Below, in pieces: positions 56,101 through 64,000 of a DNA stretch of 64,000 nt (within the stretch, counting starts at the first letter, position 1; every line of letters starts with the position of its first letter). Source of the stretch: Anaerobacterium chartisolvens (GTDB taxonomy: Bacteria; Bacillota; Clostridia; Acetivibrionales; DSM-27016); contig NZ_QPJT01000005.1 of NCBI RefSeq assembly GCF_003337415.1, forward strand, positions 62,001-126,000, given 5' to 3'. Both the position numbers and the translations under genes were made by a program. The notes under the pieces are model-generated. The model saw nothing but the letters and a program-made list of their open reading frames with translations, searched no databases and was not told the origin of the DNA.

Positions 56101-59100
56101 CAGGGCGTTTTTGTCGCAGAAGCTTCCCGAGTACATGATTCCTGCGCATTTTATAAAATTGGATAAGTTGCCTTTGACCATCAATGGTAAAGTGGACCGC
56201 AGCGCACTGCCTGTGCCCGGTTATGAAAGGCCAGAGATAGGTGAAGAGTATATTGCGCCCGAAACACCAATCCAAAAAGGATTGGCAGCTATATGGAGCA
56301 GGGTAATAGGAATTCCAAGGGTGGGAGTCAATGATGATTTCTTTGAACTTGGCGGACACTCTCTGATGGCATTCCAAATAATATCCCATGTTCAGGAAGA
56401 ATTCCAGGTTACGCTTTCATTGAAACGTTTTTTTGAAGTGCCTACTTTAGCCTTTATGGCTGAGGAGATTGAGCGACAAATGGGCATGAAAGGCCAGGAG
56501 CCGATTGCGGCTGCTGTGCTCCCAAATGTTATATCGTCTCAGGATGATAAATATTTACCCTTTCCTCTCACTGATGTGCAGCAGGCGTACTGGATCGGAC
56601 GCAGAGATGCATACGAATTGGGTAACGTTGCTGCTCATGGCTATACCGAAATTGACTTGGAAGGGTTTGATGTTCAAAGGTTTGAAATTGTATTGCAAAG
56701 GCTTATTGAACGTCATGATATGTTAAGGTCTATTATCAGGGAAGGACAACAGCAGGTTTTGGAGTATGTGCCTCGCTATAAGGTGAAAGTAATTGATTTA
56801 AGAGAGCTGATAACTGAGCAAAATTCTTTGATGCTTGAGGAAACCAGAGAGGAAATGTCTCACCAGATTCTGTCCAGTGATCAGTGGCCTTTGTTTGATA
56901 TACGTGCTTCTCTGCTGAAGAGTGACAGGGTAAGGCTGCACATCAGCGTAGATGTATTAATCGGAGATGCGTGGAGTTGGCAGATTATAGGGAGAGAATT
57001 AAATAAACTTTACATGAATGAATCCGCCAGCCTCCCAAAACTTGAGCTATCTTTCCGGGATTATGTGTTGACAGAAGCAAAACTCGCTGATACCGAAGGA
57101 TATAAAAAATCCTATAGGTATTGGCAGGAGAGATTGCCGAAGCTGCCATCCGCTCCAGACCTTCCGCTGGCCAAGAGCCCATCTTACATAAAAAATCCAA
57201 GGTTTGTTAGGAGAACAGGCAGACTTTCGGCGGAAGCTTGGAACAAAATGAAAATGAAAATCAGCAGCATGAGACTTACACCTTCTGCAGTTTTGGCAGC
57301 TGCTTTTGCCGAGGTTCTGACGGTATGGAGCAAAAGCCCGCATTTTACATTGAACCTGACATTGTTCAACCGACTTCCCATGCATCCTCAGGTCAATGAT
57401 ATTGTAGGAGACTTTACATCGCTGACACTCCTGGAAATAGATAATAGAGAACAAAACGGGTTTGACAAAAGGGTGCTGAACCTCCAGGAACAGTTGTGGG
57501 AAAACCTGGACAACAGGTATTACAGCGGTTTACAGGTGATGAGGGATTTATCGGTGATGAGGGGAGAAGCACAAAAGGCTGCGATGCCTGTTGTGTTTAC
57601 CAGTATTCTTAACCAGCCTGCGGCTGAACAGGATGAGTCAGTGTTGATTGATTTCAATGCCCTTGGGTTTAGTGACTCGGAGGATGGGACATATAGTATT
57701 TCTCAGACTCCCCAGGTATGGCTGGATCATCAAACTGCAGAGTATAAAGGTGCTCTAGTGTTTAACTGGGATGCTGTTGAGGAGCTTTTTCCGTCAGGGC
57801 TTTTGGATGATATGTTTACTGCTTATTGCAATCTTCTGGAGAAGCTTGCAAATAGTGAAGGGGCATGGGGGGAAGCGACGAATTTGTTGGTTCCTTTACC
57901 ATTGGAGCAGCTTAATAAACGGGAAAGTGTCAACAACACTTCCGTACCAATATCAAACGAACTTCTTCATAATCTTCTTATAAAAAAGGCCATTGAGCAG
58001 CCAGAACTGGATGCAGTCATTTGCAGCGGACGCACAATGACCTATGGTGAACTTTATATTTATTCCCGCCGGATTGGGCAATGGCTGAGGAAAAAAGGTG
58101 CGTGTCCAAACCGACTGGTGGCTGTGGTAATGGAAAAGGGTTGGGAGCAGGTGACTGCAGTTCTGGGAGTGCTTTTTTCAGGGGCTGCATATCTACCGAT
58201 AAATCCCGAATTGCCTAAAGAGAGAATTAAATATCTCCTTGAAAACGGTGAGGTTGAACTTGTTTTGACTCAAAAGCGGTTTGGAAATTCCATAACTTTG
58301 ACCGAAGGGGTCGAATTACTGTGTGTAGATGGAGAAGAACTGCCGGATACAGATGAAGAATGCATATCGGAATCCCAGCAGAAACCGGAGGATTTGGCAT
58401 ATGTAATTTATACCTCGGGATCTACTGGATTTCCGAAGGGTGTAATGATTGACCATAAAGGTGCAATGAACACTATTTTAGATATTAACCGGAGGTTTGA
58501 TATAAACCGCTTAGACAGGGTTTTGGCTCTTTCGTCTTTAAGCTTTGACCTTTCGGTTTATGATATTTTCGGAGTACTGGGAGCCGGTGGGACCATTGTA
58601 ATTCCTGATAAGGTTGCGGAAAGGGACCCCGGTCATTGGCTGGAATTAATGAGAAGGGAAAAGATTTCTGTATGGAATTCAGTCCCGGCATTATTGGAAA
58701 TGCTGATGGAGTATGTGGAAGTTCATTCCCAAGACCTGCCGAGATCACTGCGTTTGGTAATGCTGAGCGGAGATTGGATTCCTGTAGCATTACCGGGACA
58801 AATCCGCTCAAAGCTTAAAGATGTAAAACTTGTTAGCCTGGGTGGAGCTACAGAAGCATCCATATGGTCGATATTTTATCCCATAGAACAGGTTGAAGCC
58901 GATTGGAAGAGCATTCCCTACGGCATGCCTATGGCAAACCAGACATTCCATGTACTGGATGCAAAGTTAAGTCCCAAGCCGGATTGGGTTCCGGGACAAT
59001 TATATATCGGAGGCGCAGGGCTGGCTAAGGGGTACTGGAAAGACAGTGAGAAAACCCAGACCAGCTTTATAATTCACCCTGAAACGGGAGAATGTCTGTA

Positions 59101-60703
59101 CAGGACCGGGGATTTGGGACGTTACCTGCCTGACGGAAATATTGAATTTTTAGGCCGCGAGGACTATCAGGTCAAGATAAGAGGCTACCGCATCGAATTG
59201 GGAGAGATTGAATCGGTGCTGGGAAAGCATCCGGATGTTCAGTCCGGGATAGTCACTGTAAACAGAGACTCGCAAGGCGAGAGGTACTTGGCAGCTTATG
59301 TTGTACCTAAACAATTGTTAACGGATGAAGCAAATGTGGCTGAAAAGCCGCAATCCTATCATATAATCCAGGACCCGATTGCACGATTCAGACACAAGAT
59401 GAGTCATCCCGGGGTAAGAAAAATAAAAGAGGATAACTGCTGCATTAAGCTTGAAAGACCACAGCTTAGTGAAGCAGAGGTCGAGAATTATACTGCCAGA
59501 AGAAGCTACAGGAGGTTTATGGATACACCTATAACCCTTGGACAGCTTAATTTGCTGCTAAATTGCTTCTATGGGATTGACCTTGAAGGAGTACCGCTTC
59601 GTAAATACCGCTATGGTTCTGCCGGAAGTCTCTATCCGGTGCAGATATACCTTTACCTGAAATCCGGTCGTATTGAAGGATTGGCTGGAGGAGCCTATTA
59701 TTATCATCCTGAGGAGCACTATTTGGTGCTGCTTAAGGAGAATGCAGAGATGGATTCCATGATGTTTGCATCGGGCAACAGAGATATCTTTGAAGAATCC
59801 GCTTTTGTTATCTTCCTAGTGGGAGAGTTGGATGCAGTGGCACCGATGTATGGTGAATGGTCAAGGGACTTCTGTCTGCTGGAAGCAGGAATGATGAGCC
59901 AGCTGATGGAAATGGCTGCACCCCGGCATGAATTGGGGTTCTGCCAGGTAGGCGGCTTTGATTTTGCCCCTGTAAGGGTCTTGTTTGGCCTTGGAGAAAG
60001 CCAGATTTATCTGCACAGTCTGCTCGGAGGACAAATACATGTAAAACAGAGGGGAATACATGCGCTCGTTGACGACTCTAAGGATGTACACTCCATGCTG
60101 GAACTTATAAAAGAGCAGGGTTCTGATGAAGATAATGGCTGCAAATCCTTTGAACCTGGCAAACATATTTCCTACGAACCGGCATTGAACTCAGGTACAA
60201 AGCTAGTTGAGGAATTAAGAAAGTATTTGAGAAGCAAGCTACCGGAATATATGGTGCCGTCTAGTATTGTGCTGCTGGACAAAATACCTTTGACTCCCAA
60301 CGGCAAAGTAGATCACAAGGCACTTGTGAAGCTTGGGAGCGTGAGAAAACAGCAGCCATTGGAAAACGAAATGCCTGCAAATGAAACCGAAAGAATAATT
60401 GCTGAAATACTGAAAGATATATTGAATGTAGAGCATGTAAATGTATATGAAAACCTGTTCAATTTAGGTGTGAATTCTCTGCAAATCATTAAAATCCACG
60501 GCAGGTTGGAGGAGTTGATGGAAAAGAAGATTTCTATTGTTAAAATCTTTGAAAACCCTACTATCCGCGATCTTGCCAAGCATTTGAGCAAGAAAAAGGA
60601 TGAGGCGGCTTCCACCAGGGAAAGTCAAGAACGTTCACAGACACGAAAAGATTTAATGAGACAAAGAGCAATGCTTAAGGATAGGGGTCGAACACAACAA
60701 TGA
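50192..60703 (+). CDS. Hybrid assembly line: FAAL-ACP-C-A(Asn)[PP-loop]-PCP-Cy-A(Cys)[Ox]-PCP
   Basis: A 3503-residue megasynthase. Domains: fatty-acyl-AMP ligase (~10-575); ACP (Ser641); starter C with HHIISDFWS at 830-838; A1 (~1175-1605, then its end at ~1950-2010); PCP (Ser2057); heterocyclisation domain with D2254/D2259/S2262 in DVLIGDAWS; A2 (~2595-3050 and ~3300-3375); PCP (Ser3429); charged C-terminal docking helix. The A1 pocket reads DLTKIGEVGK, close to Asn codes; the A2 pocket reads DLYNMSLIWK, a Cys code. A2 carries an embedded nitroreductase-like oxidase (~3055-3300) that turns thiazoline into thiazole. A1 carries an embedded ~340-residue PP-loop domain (~1606-1946): CTRC at 1620, SGGKDS at 1685, CNSC later. 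It resembles N-acetyl sugar amidotransferases and other adenine nucleotide alpha hydrolases. It fits a fatty-acyl-Asn-thiazole chain. GGATGA precedes the ATG. Confidence 0.93.
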   Translation: MKNFVHGHFSNLVEVLRLRASSDAHKPAYTFLNDGETQEEILTYEELDRQARAIGAMLQNAGAENERVLLLYPPGLSYIAAYFGCLYAGAIAVPSYPVRTNKQDSRLQAIVMDSLTTIALTLERNLPDESWRQANVPSIRWFTTDSLSSSMANEWKETSITGDTLAFLQYTSGSTAMPKGVMVSHGNLIHNLELICSFFKHTPESQGVIWLPPYHDMGLIGGILQPLYVGFRVALMSPVAFMEKPIRWLQAITRFKGTTSGGPNFAYELCAKKITDEQKAGLDLSSWDLAFNGAEPVRQETMKMFIEAFGQHGFRKEAFYPCYGLAEATLIVSGGKKEEKASVKAFKKDALEQKQAIPAEPGNTDVRTMVGCGYVAVGQRIAVVNPDSQEECLTGQIGEIWVSGPSVAKGYWDRPVASMEVFNAYIKNTKNGPYLRTGDLGFMSGGELFITGRIKDLIVIRGRNHYPQDIELTVEKSHPALRAGCGAAFSVDVGDEERLIIVYEVERTQRKADVNEVATAVRQAVAEGHELAVHTFVMVKTSSTPKTSSGKIKRHACRNKYLEESLEILGTSTLDNDISEGSTALKVEENFIKKALTAVYDKAAKQSLLNLYLKEQAVRILRISKDKLDVGQPLSSVGLDSLMAVELTHHVESSLGIAIPIVDLLQGANIEQISLRILEELEKRTEKSEEQGTIIESGAGQCPPSYGQRALWFLNKLASESPAYNISSAVRIKNKLDVSAFQRAFRRLAERHPSLRTTFPGVNGRPVQHVHNEMEIEFYHKDSCRWDCAAINEYIDYEAHRVFDIEKGPLFRAHLLECGSEEYIFLFVIHHIISDFWSLAVIAREFGEFYASECSGVPVRLSPITYRYTDYVRWQEQLLAGAEGIRLEAYWKKKLGGELPKLNLPTDYPRPHVQTYRGASQALELGHELTELAKNYGQTHGTTLYMTLMTVLQVLLYRYTGQDDIIVGTPATGRSRAGFGGLVGYFINMLPLRVDLGENPTFNELLCRVRKTVLEAFDHQDYPFGRLVEQVNIERDSSRSPVFQIAFAFQQSLTTDDAGLTSFALSAQGFQVDINGLTFESMELEQRGVPFDIMVMAAEGPNGVGISMRYNRDLFDSSTISRMLGHFKILLENIMTEPSKNISDYGILSEEERKRILIDWNNTKTQYPHDKCAHQLFEEQVDKSPNEIAVVFKEERLTYSELNRKANQLGRYLQKLGVGLETLVGIYTERSPGMIIGMLGVLKAGGAYVPLDPDYPNERLAFMLEDTCAPVVLTQKKLLDKMPNINSNIICLDKVLQQISQECGENIECSAAPDNPVYVIYTSGSTGKPKGAVLLHRGLVNYLTWCKIAYPLNEGAGAPVHSSISFDLTVTSIFSPLISGRTVHLLPQGPSIETLSQVLREVGDFSLVKITPAHLELLGRQLYQQEAAGRTRAFIIGGENLLAESTAFWQDNAPDTILVNEYGPTETVVGCCTYQVVPGKGRDGSIPIGRPIINTRLYILDNSLNPVPIGVAGELYIGGAGVARGYWNCPELTAEKFIPDPFSDETGSRLYRTGDMARYLPDGNIEFLGRVDRQVKIRGYRIELEEIEAALLSNKEISECVVDIVASEQRLQSHSEIKYCTRCVIPSNYPGITFDEKGVCSMCAAFENYKSKAMEYFKTMDDFKAIFEAVKASERGKYDCLVLYSGGKDSTYMLYKVVSMGLKVLAYTFDNGYLYEGAKDNILRVVKELGVDHVMGTTPFIKDILADGLKRYSNVCNSCFKVIYTLSINLAGEYGIKHVVTGLSRGQIFETRLMNIFTNNPGFNVRDIDDTVLEARKVYHRMDDAISRCLDVSIFKDDRVFEDIQFEDFYRYCDVSQEEIYSFLEKNVPWRNPAGTGCTTNCLVNDAGIYVHTKEKGFHNYALPESWEVRLGHAARKVVLKEIESNVDEELAKRILSEIGYSIRERNKEKPDKYLAAYYVSNSNIPVSAHRAFLSQKLPEYMIPAHFIKLDKLPLTINGKVDRSALPVPGYERPEIGEEYIAPETPIQKGLAAIWSRVIGIPRVGVNDDFFELGGHSLMAFQIISHVQEEFQVTLSLKRFFEVPTLAFMAEEIERQMGMKGQEPIAAAVLPNVISSQDDKYLPFPLTDVQQAYWIGRRDAYELGNVAAHGYTEIDLEGFDVQRFEIVLQRLIERHDMLRSIIREGQQQVLEYVPRYKVKVIDLRELITEQNSLMLEETREEMSHQILSSDQWPLFDIRASLLKSDRVRLHISVDVLIGDAWSWQIIGRELNKLYMNESASLPKLELSFRDYVLTEAKLADTEGYKKSYRYWQERLPKLPSAPDLPLAKSPSYIKNPRFVRRTGRLSAEAWNKMKMKISSMRLTPSAVLAAAFAEVLTVWSKSPHFTLNLTLFNRLPMHPQVNDIVGDFTSLTLLEIDNREQNGFDKRVLNLQEQLWENLDNRYYSGLQVMRDLSVMRGEAQKAAMPVVFTSILNQPAAEQDESVLIDFNALGFSDSEDGTYSISQTPQVWLDHQTAEYKGALVFNWDAVEELFPSGLLDDMFTAYCNLLEKLANSEGAWGEATNLLVPLPLEQLNKRESVNNTSVPISNELLHNLLIKKAIEQPELDAVICSGRTMTYGELYIYSRRIGQWLRKKGACPNRLVAVVMEKGWEQVTAVLGVLFSGAAYLPINPELPKERIKYLLENGEVELVLTQKRFGNSITLTEGVELLCVDGEELPDTDEECISESQQKPEDLAYVIYTSGSTGFPKGVMIDHKGAMNTILDINRRFDINRLDRVLALSSLSFDLSVYDIFGVLGAGGTIVIPDKVAERDPGHWLELMRREKISVWNSVPALLEMLMEYVEVHSQDLPRSLRLVMLSGDWIPVALPGQIRSKLKDVKLVSLGGATEASIWSIFYPIEQVEADWKSIPYGMPMANQTFHVLDAKLSPKPDWVPGQLYIGGAGLAKGYWKDSEKTQTSFIIHPETGECLYRTGDLGRYLPDGNIEFLGREDYQVKIRGYRIELGEIESVLGKHPDVQSGIVTVNRDSQGERYLAAYVVPKQLLTDEANVAEKPQSYHIIQDPIARFRHKMSHPGVRKIKEDNCCIKLERPQLSEAEVENYTARRSYRRFMDTPITLGQLNLLLNCFYGIDLEGVPLRKYRYGSAGSLYPVQIYLYLKSGRIEGLAGGAYYYHPEEHYLVLLKENAEMDSMMFASGNRDIFEESAFVIFLVGELDAVAPMYGEWSRDFCLLEAGMMSQLMEMAAPRHELGFCQVGGFDFAPVRVLFGLGESQIYLHSLLGGQIHVKQRGIHALVDDSKDVHSMLELIKEQGSDEDNGCKSFEPGKHISYEPALNSGTKLVEELRKYLRSKLPEYMVPSSIVLLDKIPLTPNGKVDHKALVKLGSVRKQQPLENEMPANETERIIAEILKDILNVEHVNVYENLFNLGVNSLQIIKIHGRLEELMEKKISIVKIFENPTIRDLAKHLSKKKDEAASTRESQERSQTRKDLMRQRAMLKDRGRTQQ

Positions 60704-63700
60704 TGAAAGAACAAAACGGTAAGGACAATCAGGATTATTTCGGACAAATAGCCATCATTGGTATGACTTGTCGGTTTCCGGGAGCAAATGGAACCGAGGA
60801 ATTCTGGCAAAACCTGAGAGACGGAGTAGAAAGCATTACATTCTTCACCGAACAGGATTTGCTGGATGCAGGTGTAGACGAAGCTGCTTTAAATGATCCC
60901 AATTATGTAAAGGCGGCAGCTGTTCTCGATGGCATAGACTTATTTGATGCATTCTTTTTTAATCTTACTCCAAGGGAAGCAGAGCTTTTAGACCCACAGC
61001 ACAGGGTATTTCTTGAAAGTGCATGGAGTGTGCTTGAAAATGCAGGATATAACCCTAAGACTTATAAAGGTCGTATCGGTATTTACGCCGGTGCTGATGT
61101 GAATACATATTTTTTAAATAATATTTTCTCAAACAAAAGCATTATGTCTTCGTTAAACCCTTACCAGATAATTACGTTAACCGAAAAAGATTACCTTAGT
61201 TCGAGGGTTTCATACCACTTGAATCTTAGGGGGCCAAGTGTTGCAGTCCAGACAGCTTGCTCTTCTGCTTTGGTTTCGGTACATATGGCTTTTCAGAGCC
61301 TTCTGAACGGCGAATGCGATATGGCTTTATCGGGTGCGGTTTCTATCAGGGTACCACAAAAGGAAGGCTACAAATGTATTGGAGGAGGAATTCTTTCTCC
61401 CGACGGGCATTGCCGTGCTTTTGATGAAGATGCTCAGGGGACGGTTTTCGGAAGCGGTGTCGGTGTTGTAGTTATGAAGAGGCTGGAGGATGCAATTAAC
61501 GACGGAGATACTATATATGCTGTTGTGAAAGGAACTGCTATAAATAATGACGGTTCGCTAAAGGTAGGGTATACTGCTCCGGGAGTAGAGGGACAATCGG
61601 GTGTAATTACCGAAGCTATTGAAATGGCTGGGGTTGAACCTGAGACTATCACTTATATAGAAACTCACGGCACAGGAACCGAACTGGGTGACCCAATCGA
61701 GGTTACAGCTCTTACCAAGGCTTTTAGAACCTATACTGAAGAAAACGGGTTTTGTGCAATTGGCTCGGTAAAATCGAATTTCGGGCACTTATCAACGGCA
61801 GCAGGTTCAGCAGGTCTTATTAAGACAATACTGGCTATGAAAAATAGAGAAATTCCGCCAAGCTTGCACTATAGTAAGCCTAATAAGAAAATTGATTTCA
61901 AAAACAGCCCCTTTTATGTGAATACAGAGCTAAGGAAATGGCAGGAAAAAGAAAATATACTTCGTGCGGGGGTCAGTTCCTTCGGTATGGGGGGCTCCAA
62001 TGCCCATGTGATTTTAGAGGAAGCTCCTGAAATTGAGCCTTCGGGAGAATCCCGACCATACAAACTGATAGCATTGTCAGCCAGAACCGACAATGCCCTC
62101 GAAAAGATGACGGACAATTTGACGGATTATCTTAATGCAAATATACATACAAATCTGGATGATGCAGCCTATACCCTCAAAGTCGGACGTCATAGCTTTG
62201 AAAAACGACGGGTTGTGATCTGTAAGACCATAGATGATGCCATAGTTGCTCTTAAAAAGCGTGACCCGTCACGGGTGCTTTCCACTGTATGTACAGAAAA
62301 AGAAAGACCTATTGCATTTATGTTTACAGGCTTAGGAGATCAGTATCCGGATATGGCCTCGGAATTGTACCACAATGAAGAGGAATTCCGTCGTCATGTG
62401 GATAATTGTGCCGAGATTTTAAAGTCTGAGCTGGGAATGGATATACGTAAAGTGCTTTTCCCGGGAAGGCAGGACCGAAAAAGAAATACAGTCGGCAGTG
62501 AGCCGACTTTTGATATGAAAAGAATATTGGGACGAGGACAGAGTAGTAAAGACGAGTCAGAAAATATACTTTCTCAGCCTTCGATGGCATATCTAGCAAT
62601 ATTTGCAATTGAATATGCCGCAGCAAAGCTGCTGATGGATTGGGGAATCCGTCCCCAGGCCATGATGGGACATAGTATAGGCGAATATGTAGCTGCTTGC
62701 CTGTCGGGTGTCTTTTCCCTTGAAGATGCTTTGAAACTTGTAAGTAGAAGGGGAAAGCTGATTGAGACATTGCTTGGCGGCGCGATGCTGGTAGTAATGC
62801 TTTCGGAGGAAAAAATCCAGCCCCTTTTAAGTGATGGTCTCTCCATATCCTCTATAAACGGTCCAAAAGTCTGTGTTGTTGCGGGTACTGCGGAGAAAGT
62901 AGCAGAGCTGGAACAGTTGCTGCTGGAGCAGGGGATCGCCTGCAGACGTGTTCAGAGTACCCATGCTTTCCATTCAGAAATGATGGAACCTATTATGGGA
63001 GCCTATGCTGAGGTACTTAAAGTTGTTAAGTTGAATATGCCTGAAATACCTTTCATATCAAATGTAACTGGAACATGGATTTCAAAGGAACAGGCAATAG
63101 ACCCGAAATACTGGGTGAGCCACCTTAGACAGCCGGTACGATTGTCAGACAGTATACAGGAGCTTTTGAAGGATACAAGCCGGATTTTATTGGAGATTGG
63201 ACCAGGACACACTTTAAGCAGTGCAGCAATACAACATCCCGCTGGCAAGGGGGCAGCAGAAAGAGTTTTATCCTCACTTCCGGGGATGTATGACAGTCAG
63301 CCGGATATGGAATTCTTTTACGGAATGCTTGGACGACTGTGGATGTCGGGTGTTAATATAGATTGGGAATTGTTTTATAGAAAAGAAAATCGTCATCGCA
63401 TACCGCTTCCAACCTATCCTTTTGAGCGGGAGCGTTATTGGATAGAAAATGGAAAGAACGGAAACGGTATTTCCATGGTCTCATCCTCGGCAGAAATAAT
63501 GATTTCTGACAAGGACAGTCAAAAAATAGTATTAAAACAGGATAATATCTCTACAGGTCAAGTCCATATGCGACCGGCACTGATGACTGCTTTTGTTCCG
63601 CCTAGGGATGAAACCGAAAAAGAAATCGAGTTAATCTGGCAGCAAGTATTAGGAATTAGCGGTATAGGAATATATGACAAGTTCTTTGAATTAGGAGGCA

Positions 63701-64000
63701 GTTCGCTTCTAGCACTGCAAGTTATTTCAAAAATCCGTCAAGCCTTTCATGTAGAACTGACCATGCGCCAGTTCTTTGAAACGCCAACTATCGCTGAACT
63801 GGGTGTGATAATTTCCTCAATGGAAAAAACACAGTCGGTATTGGATTTGCTTCCGCAAATAACAACCAATTTAAATGAACGATATCAACCGTTTCCACTT
63901 ACCGATGTCCAACAGGCATACTGGATTGGACGCAATAAGGGAATGGAACTGGGGAATGTTGCTACTCACATTTATTGGGAAGTGGAAAGCACCACCTTAG
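60700..64000 (+). CDS. Polyketide synthase-NRPS, KS-AT-ACP-Cy..., partial
   Basis: The start ATGATG overlaps the previous stop by four bases, so translation is coupled; ATG 60703 is the alternative. The frame stays open to the window end. Domains: ketosynthase (~20-445) with Cys187 in QTACSSAL, His323 in HGTGT and His363 in NFGHL; acyltransferase (~540-860) with Ser659 in GHSIGEY and AFHS around His758, which points to malonyl-CoA; no ketoreductase or dehydratase before the ACP (Ser1002 in LGGSSL); then a heterocyclisation-type domain begins (FPLTDVQQAYWIGR, ~1060). The module adds one unreduced malonyl unit to the thiazolyl chain and hands it to a further cyclising NRPS module outside the window. 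Confidence 0.95.
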   Translation, partial: MMKEQNGKDNQDYFGQIAIIGMTCRFPGANGTEEFWQNLRDGVESITFFTEQDLLDAGVDEAALNDPNYVKAAAVLDGIDLFDAFFFNLTPREAELLDPQHRVFLESAWSVLENAGYNPKTYKGRIGIYAGADVNTYFLNNIFSNKSIMSSLNPYQIITLTEKDYLSSRVSYHLNLRGPSVAVQTACSSALVSVHMAFQSLLNGECDMALSGAVSIRVPQKEGYKCIGGGILSPDGHCRAFDEDAQGTVFGSGVGVVVMKRLEDAINDGDTIYAVVKGTAINNDGSLKVGYTAPGVEGQSGVITEAIEMAGVEPETITYIETHGTGTELGDPIEVTALTKAFRTYTEENGFCAIGSVKSNFGHLSTAAGSAGLIKTILAMKNREIPPSLHYSKPNKKIDFKNSPFYVNTELRKWQEKENILRAGVSSFGMGGSNAHVILEEAPEIEPSGESRPYKLIALSARTDNALEKMTDNLTDYLNANIHTNLDDAAYTLKVGRHSFEKRRVVICKTIDDAIVALKKRDPSRVLSTVCTEKERPIAFMFTGLGDQYPDMASELYHNEEEFRRHVDNCAEILKSELGMDIRKVLFPGRQDRKRNTVGSEPTFDMKRILGRGQSSKDESENILSQPSMAYLAIFAIEYAAAKLLMDWGIRPQAMMGHSIGEYVAACLSGVFSLEDALKLVSRRGKLIETLLGGAMLVVMLSEEKIQPLLSDGLSISSINGPKVCVVAGTAEKVAELEQLLLEQGIACRRVQSTHAFHSEMMEPIMGAYAEVLKVVKLNMPEIPFISNVTGTWISKEQAIDPKYWVSHLRQPVRLSDSIQELLKDTSRILLEIGPGHTLSSAAIQHPAGKGAAERVLSSLPGMYDSQPDMEFFYGMLGRLWMSGVNIDWELFYRKENRHRIPLPTYPFERERYWIENGKNGNGISMVSSSAEIMISDKDSQKIVLKQDNISTGQVHMRPALMTAFVPPRDETEKEIELIWQQVLGISGIGIYDKFFELGGSSLLALQVISKIRQAFHVELTMRQFFETPTIAELGVIISSMEKTQSVLDLLPQITTNLNERYQPFPLTDVQQAYWIGRNKGMELGNVATHIYWEVESTTL

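Noticed and set aside
50289-60615. Many open frames on the opposite strand or other frames of the megasynthase
   Set aside because: They lie wholly inside a clearly coding frame with intact domain motifs and have no independent start signals.
43230-64000. A closthioamide-type cluster
   Set aside because: Closthioamide is made by small stand-alone enzymes; here modular NRPS-PKS proteins dominate. Only the PP-loop domain hints at shared chemistry.

Overview
The window looks like the chromosome of an anaerobic, spore-forming member of the Clostridia. The evidence is AT-rich intergenic DNA, strong AGGAGG-type ribosome binding sites with several TTG/GTG starts, an alpha/beta-type small acid-soluble spore protein, an FtsEX-EnvC-CtpA group and an AgrD-type peptide. 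A cluster III / Ruminiclostridium-like host is my best guess. This is inference; no marker gene such as rRNA is present.

Region 1 (1-33.5 kb) is ordinary chromosome. It starts with a phosphoglycerate-mutase-like fragment, a U32 peptidase-family protein, HflX with a JAMM-like N-terminal domain, a Nudix protein, a YigZ protein and a CoA-binding protein. An orphan histidine kinase and two dehydrogenases follow. Next come an XRE regulator and a 38-residue AgrD-type peptide gene beside a membrane protein that resembles an Agr receptor without a kinase. Then an Rpn-type protein and an HD-GYP protein lead into a minus-strand arginine block (argC, argB, a PilZ gene, carA, carB, argF). argC and carA have near-identical ARG-box-like sites inside their promoters. 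A sugar-type ABC ATPase, a PucR/CdaR-type regulator, ftsE-ftsX-envC-ctpA, a spore protein, a methyltransferase, an MGMT-family protein, a cold-shock protein and Hsp33 complete the region. Two inverted copies of a roughly 185-bp MITE-like repeat lie at 22.4 and 30.8 kb.

Region 2 (33.5-42.5 kb) begins with five tRNA genes (Val, Asp, Phe, Gly, Cys) behind one strong promoter. A decayed insertion sequence with perfect 23-bp inverted repeats follows, then a second cold-shock gene with a long hairpin leader, an MnmC-like methyltransferase, two DEAD-box RNA helicases and an intact IS1634-type element.

Region 3 (42.6-64 kb, running off the window) is a hybrid NRPS-PKS biosynthetic gene cluster. A consensus promoter drives a leader of about 570 nt with intrinsic-terminator-like hairpins, then a LoaP/NusG-family antiterminator. 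Behind it are a type II thioesterase, an acyl-CoA dehydrogenase, an alpha/beta hydrolase, a TrmO/TsaA-family protein and a membrane-anchored penicillin-acylase-type Ntn hydrolase. Next is a 3503-residue assembly-line protein: FAAL-ACP-C-A(Asn-like)-[embedded PP-loop domain]-PCP-Cy-A(Cys-like)-[embedded oxidase]-PCP. The last gene is a translationally coupled PKS, KS-AT-ACP-Cy and onward.

The standout feature is the PP-loop (adenine nucleotide alpha hydrolase / N-acetyl sugar amidotransferase-like) domain. It is inserted into the Asn-type adenylation domain at the site where methyltransferase or oxidase domains normally sit. It suggests an on-line carbonyl-to-thioamide or carbonyl-to-amidine conversion. 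The FAAL, starter C, Asn selection and exported acylase together also suggest an N-acyl-asparagine prodrug that is trimmed outside the cytoplasm.
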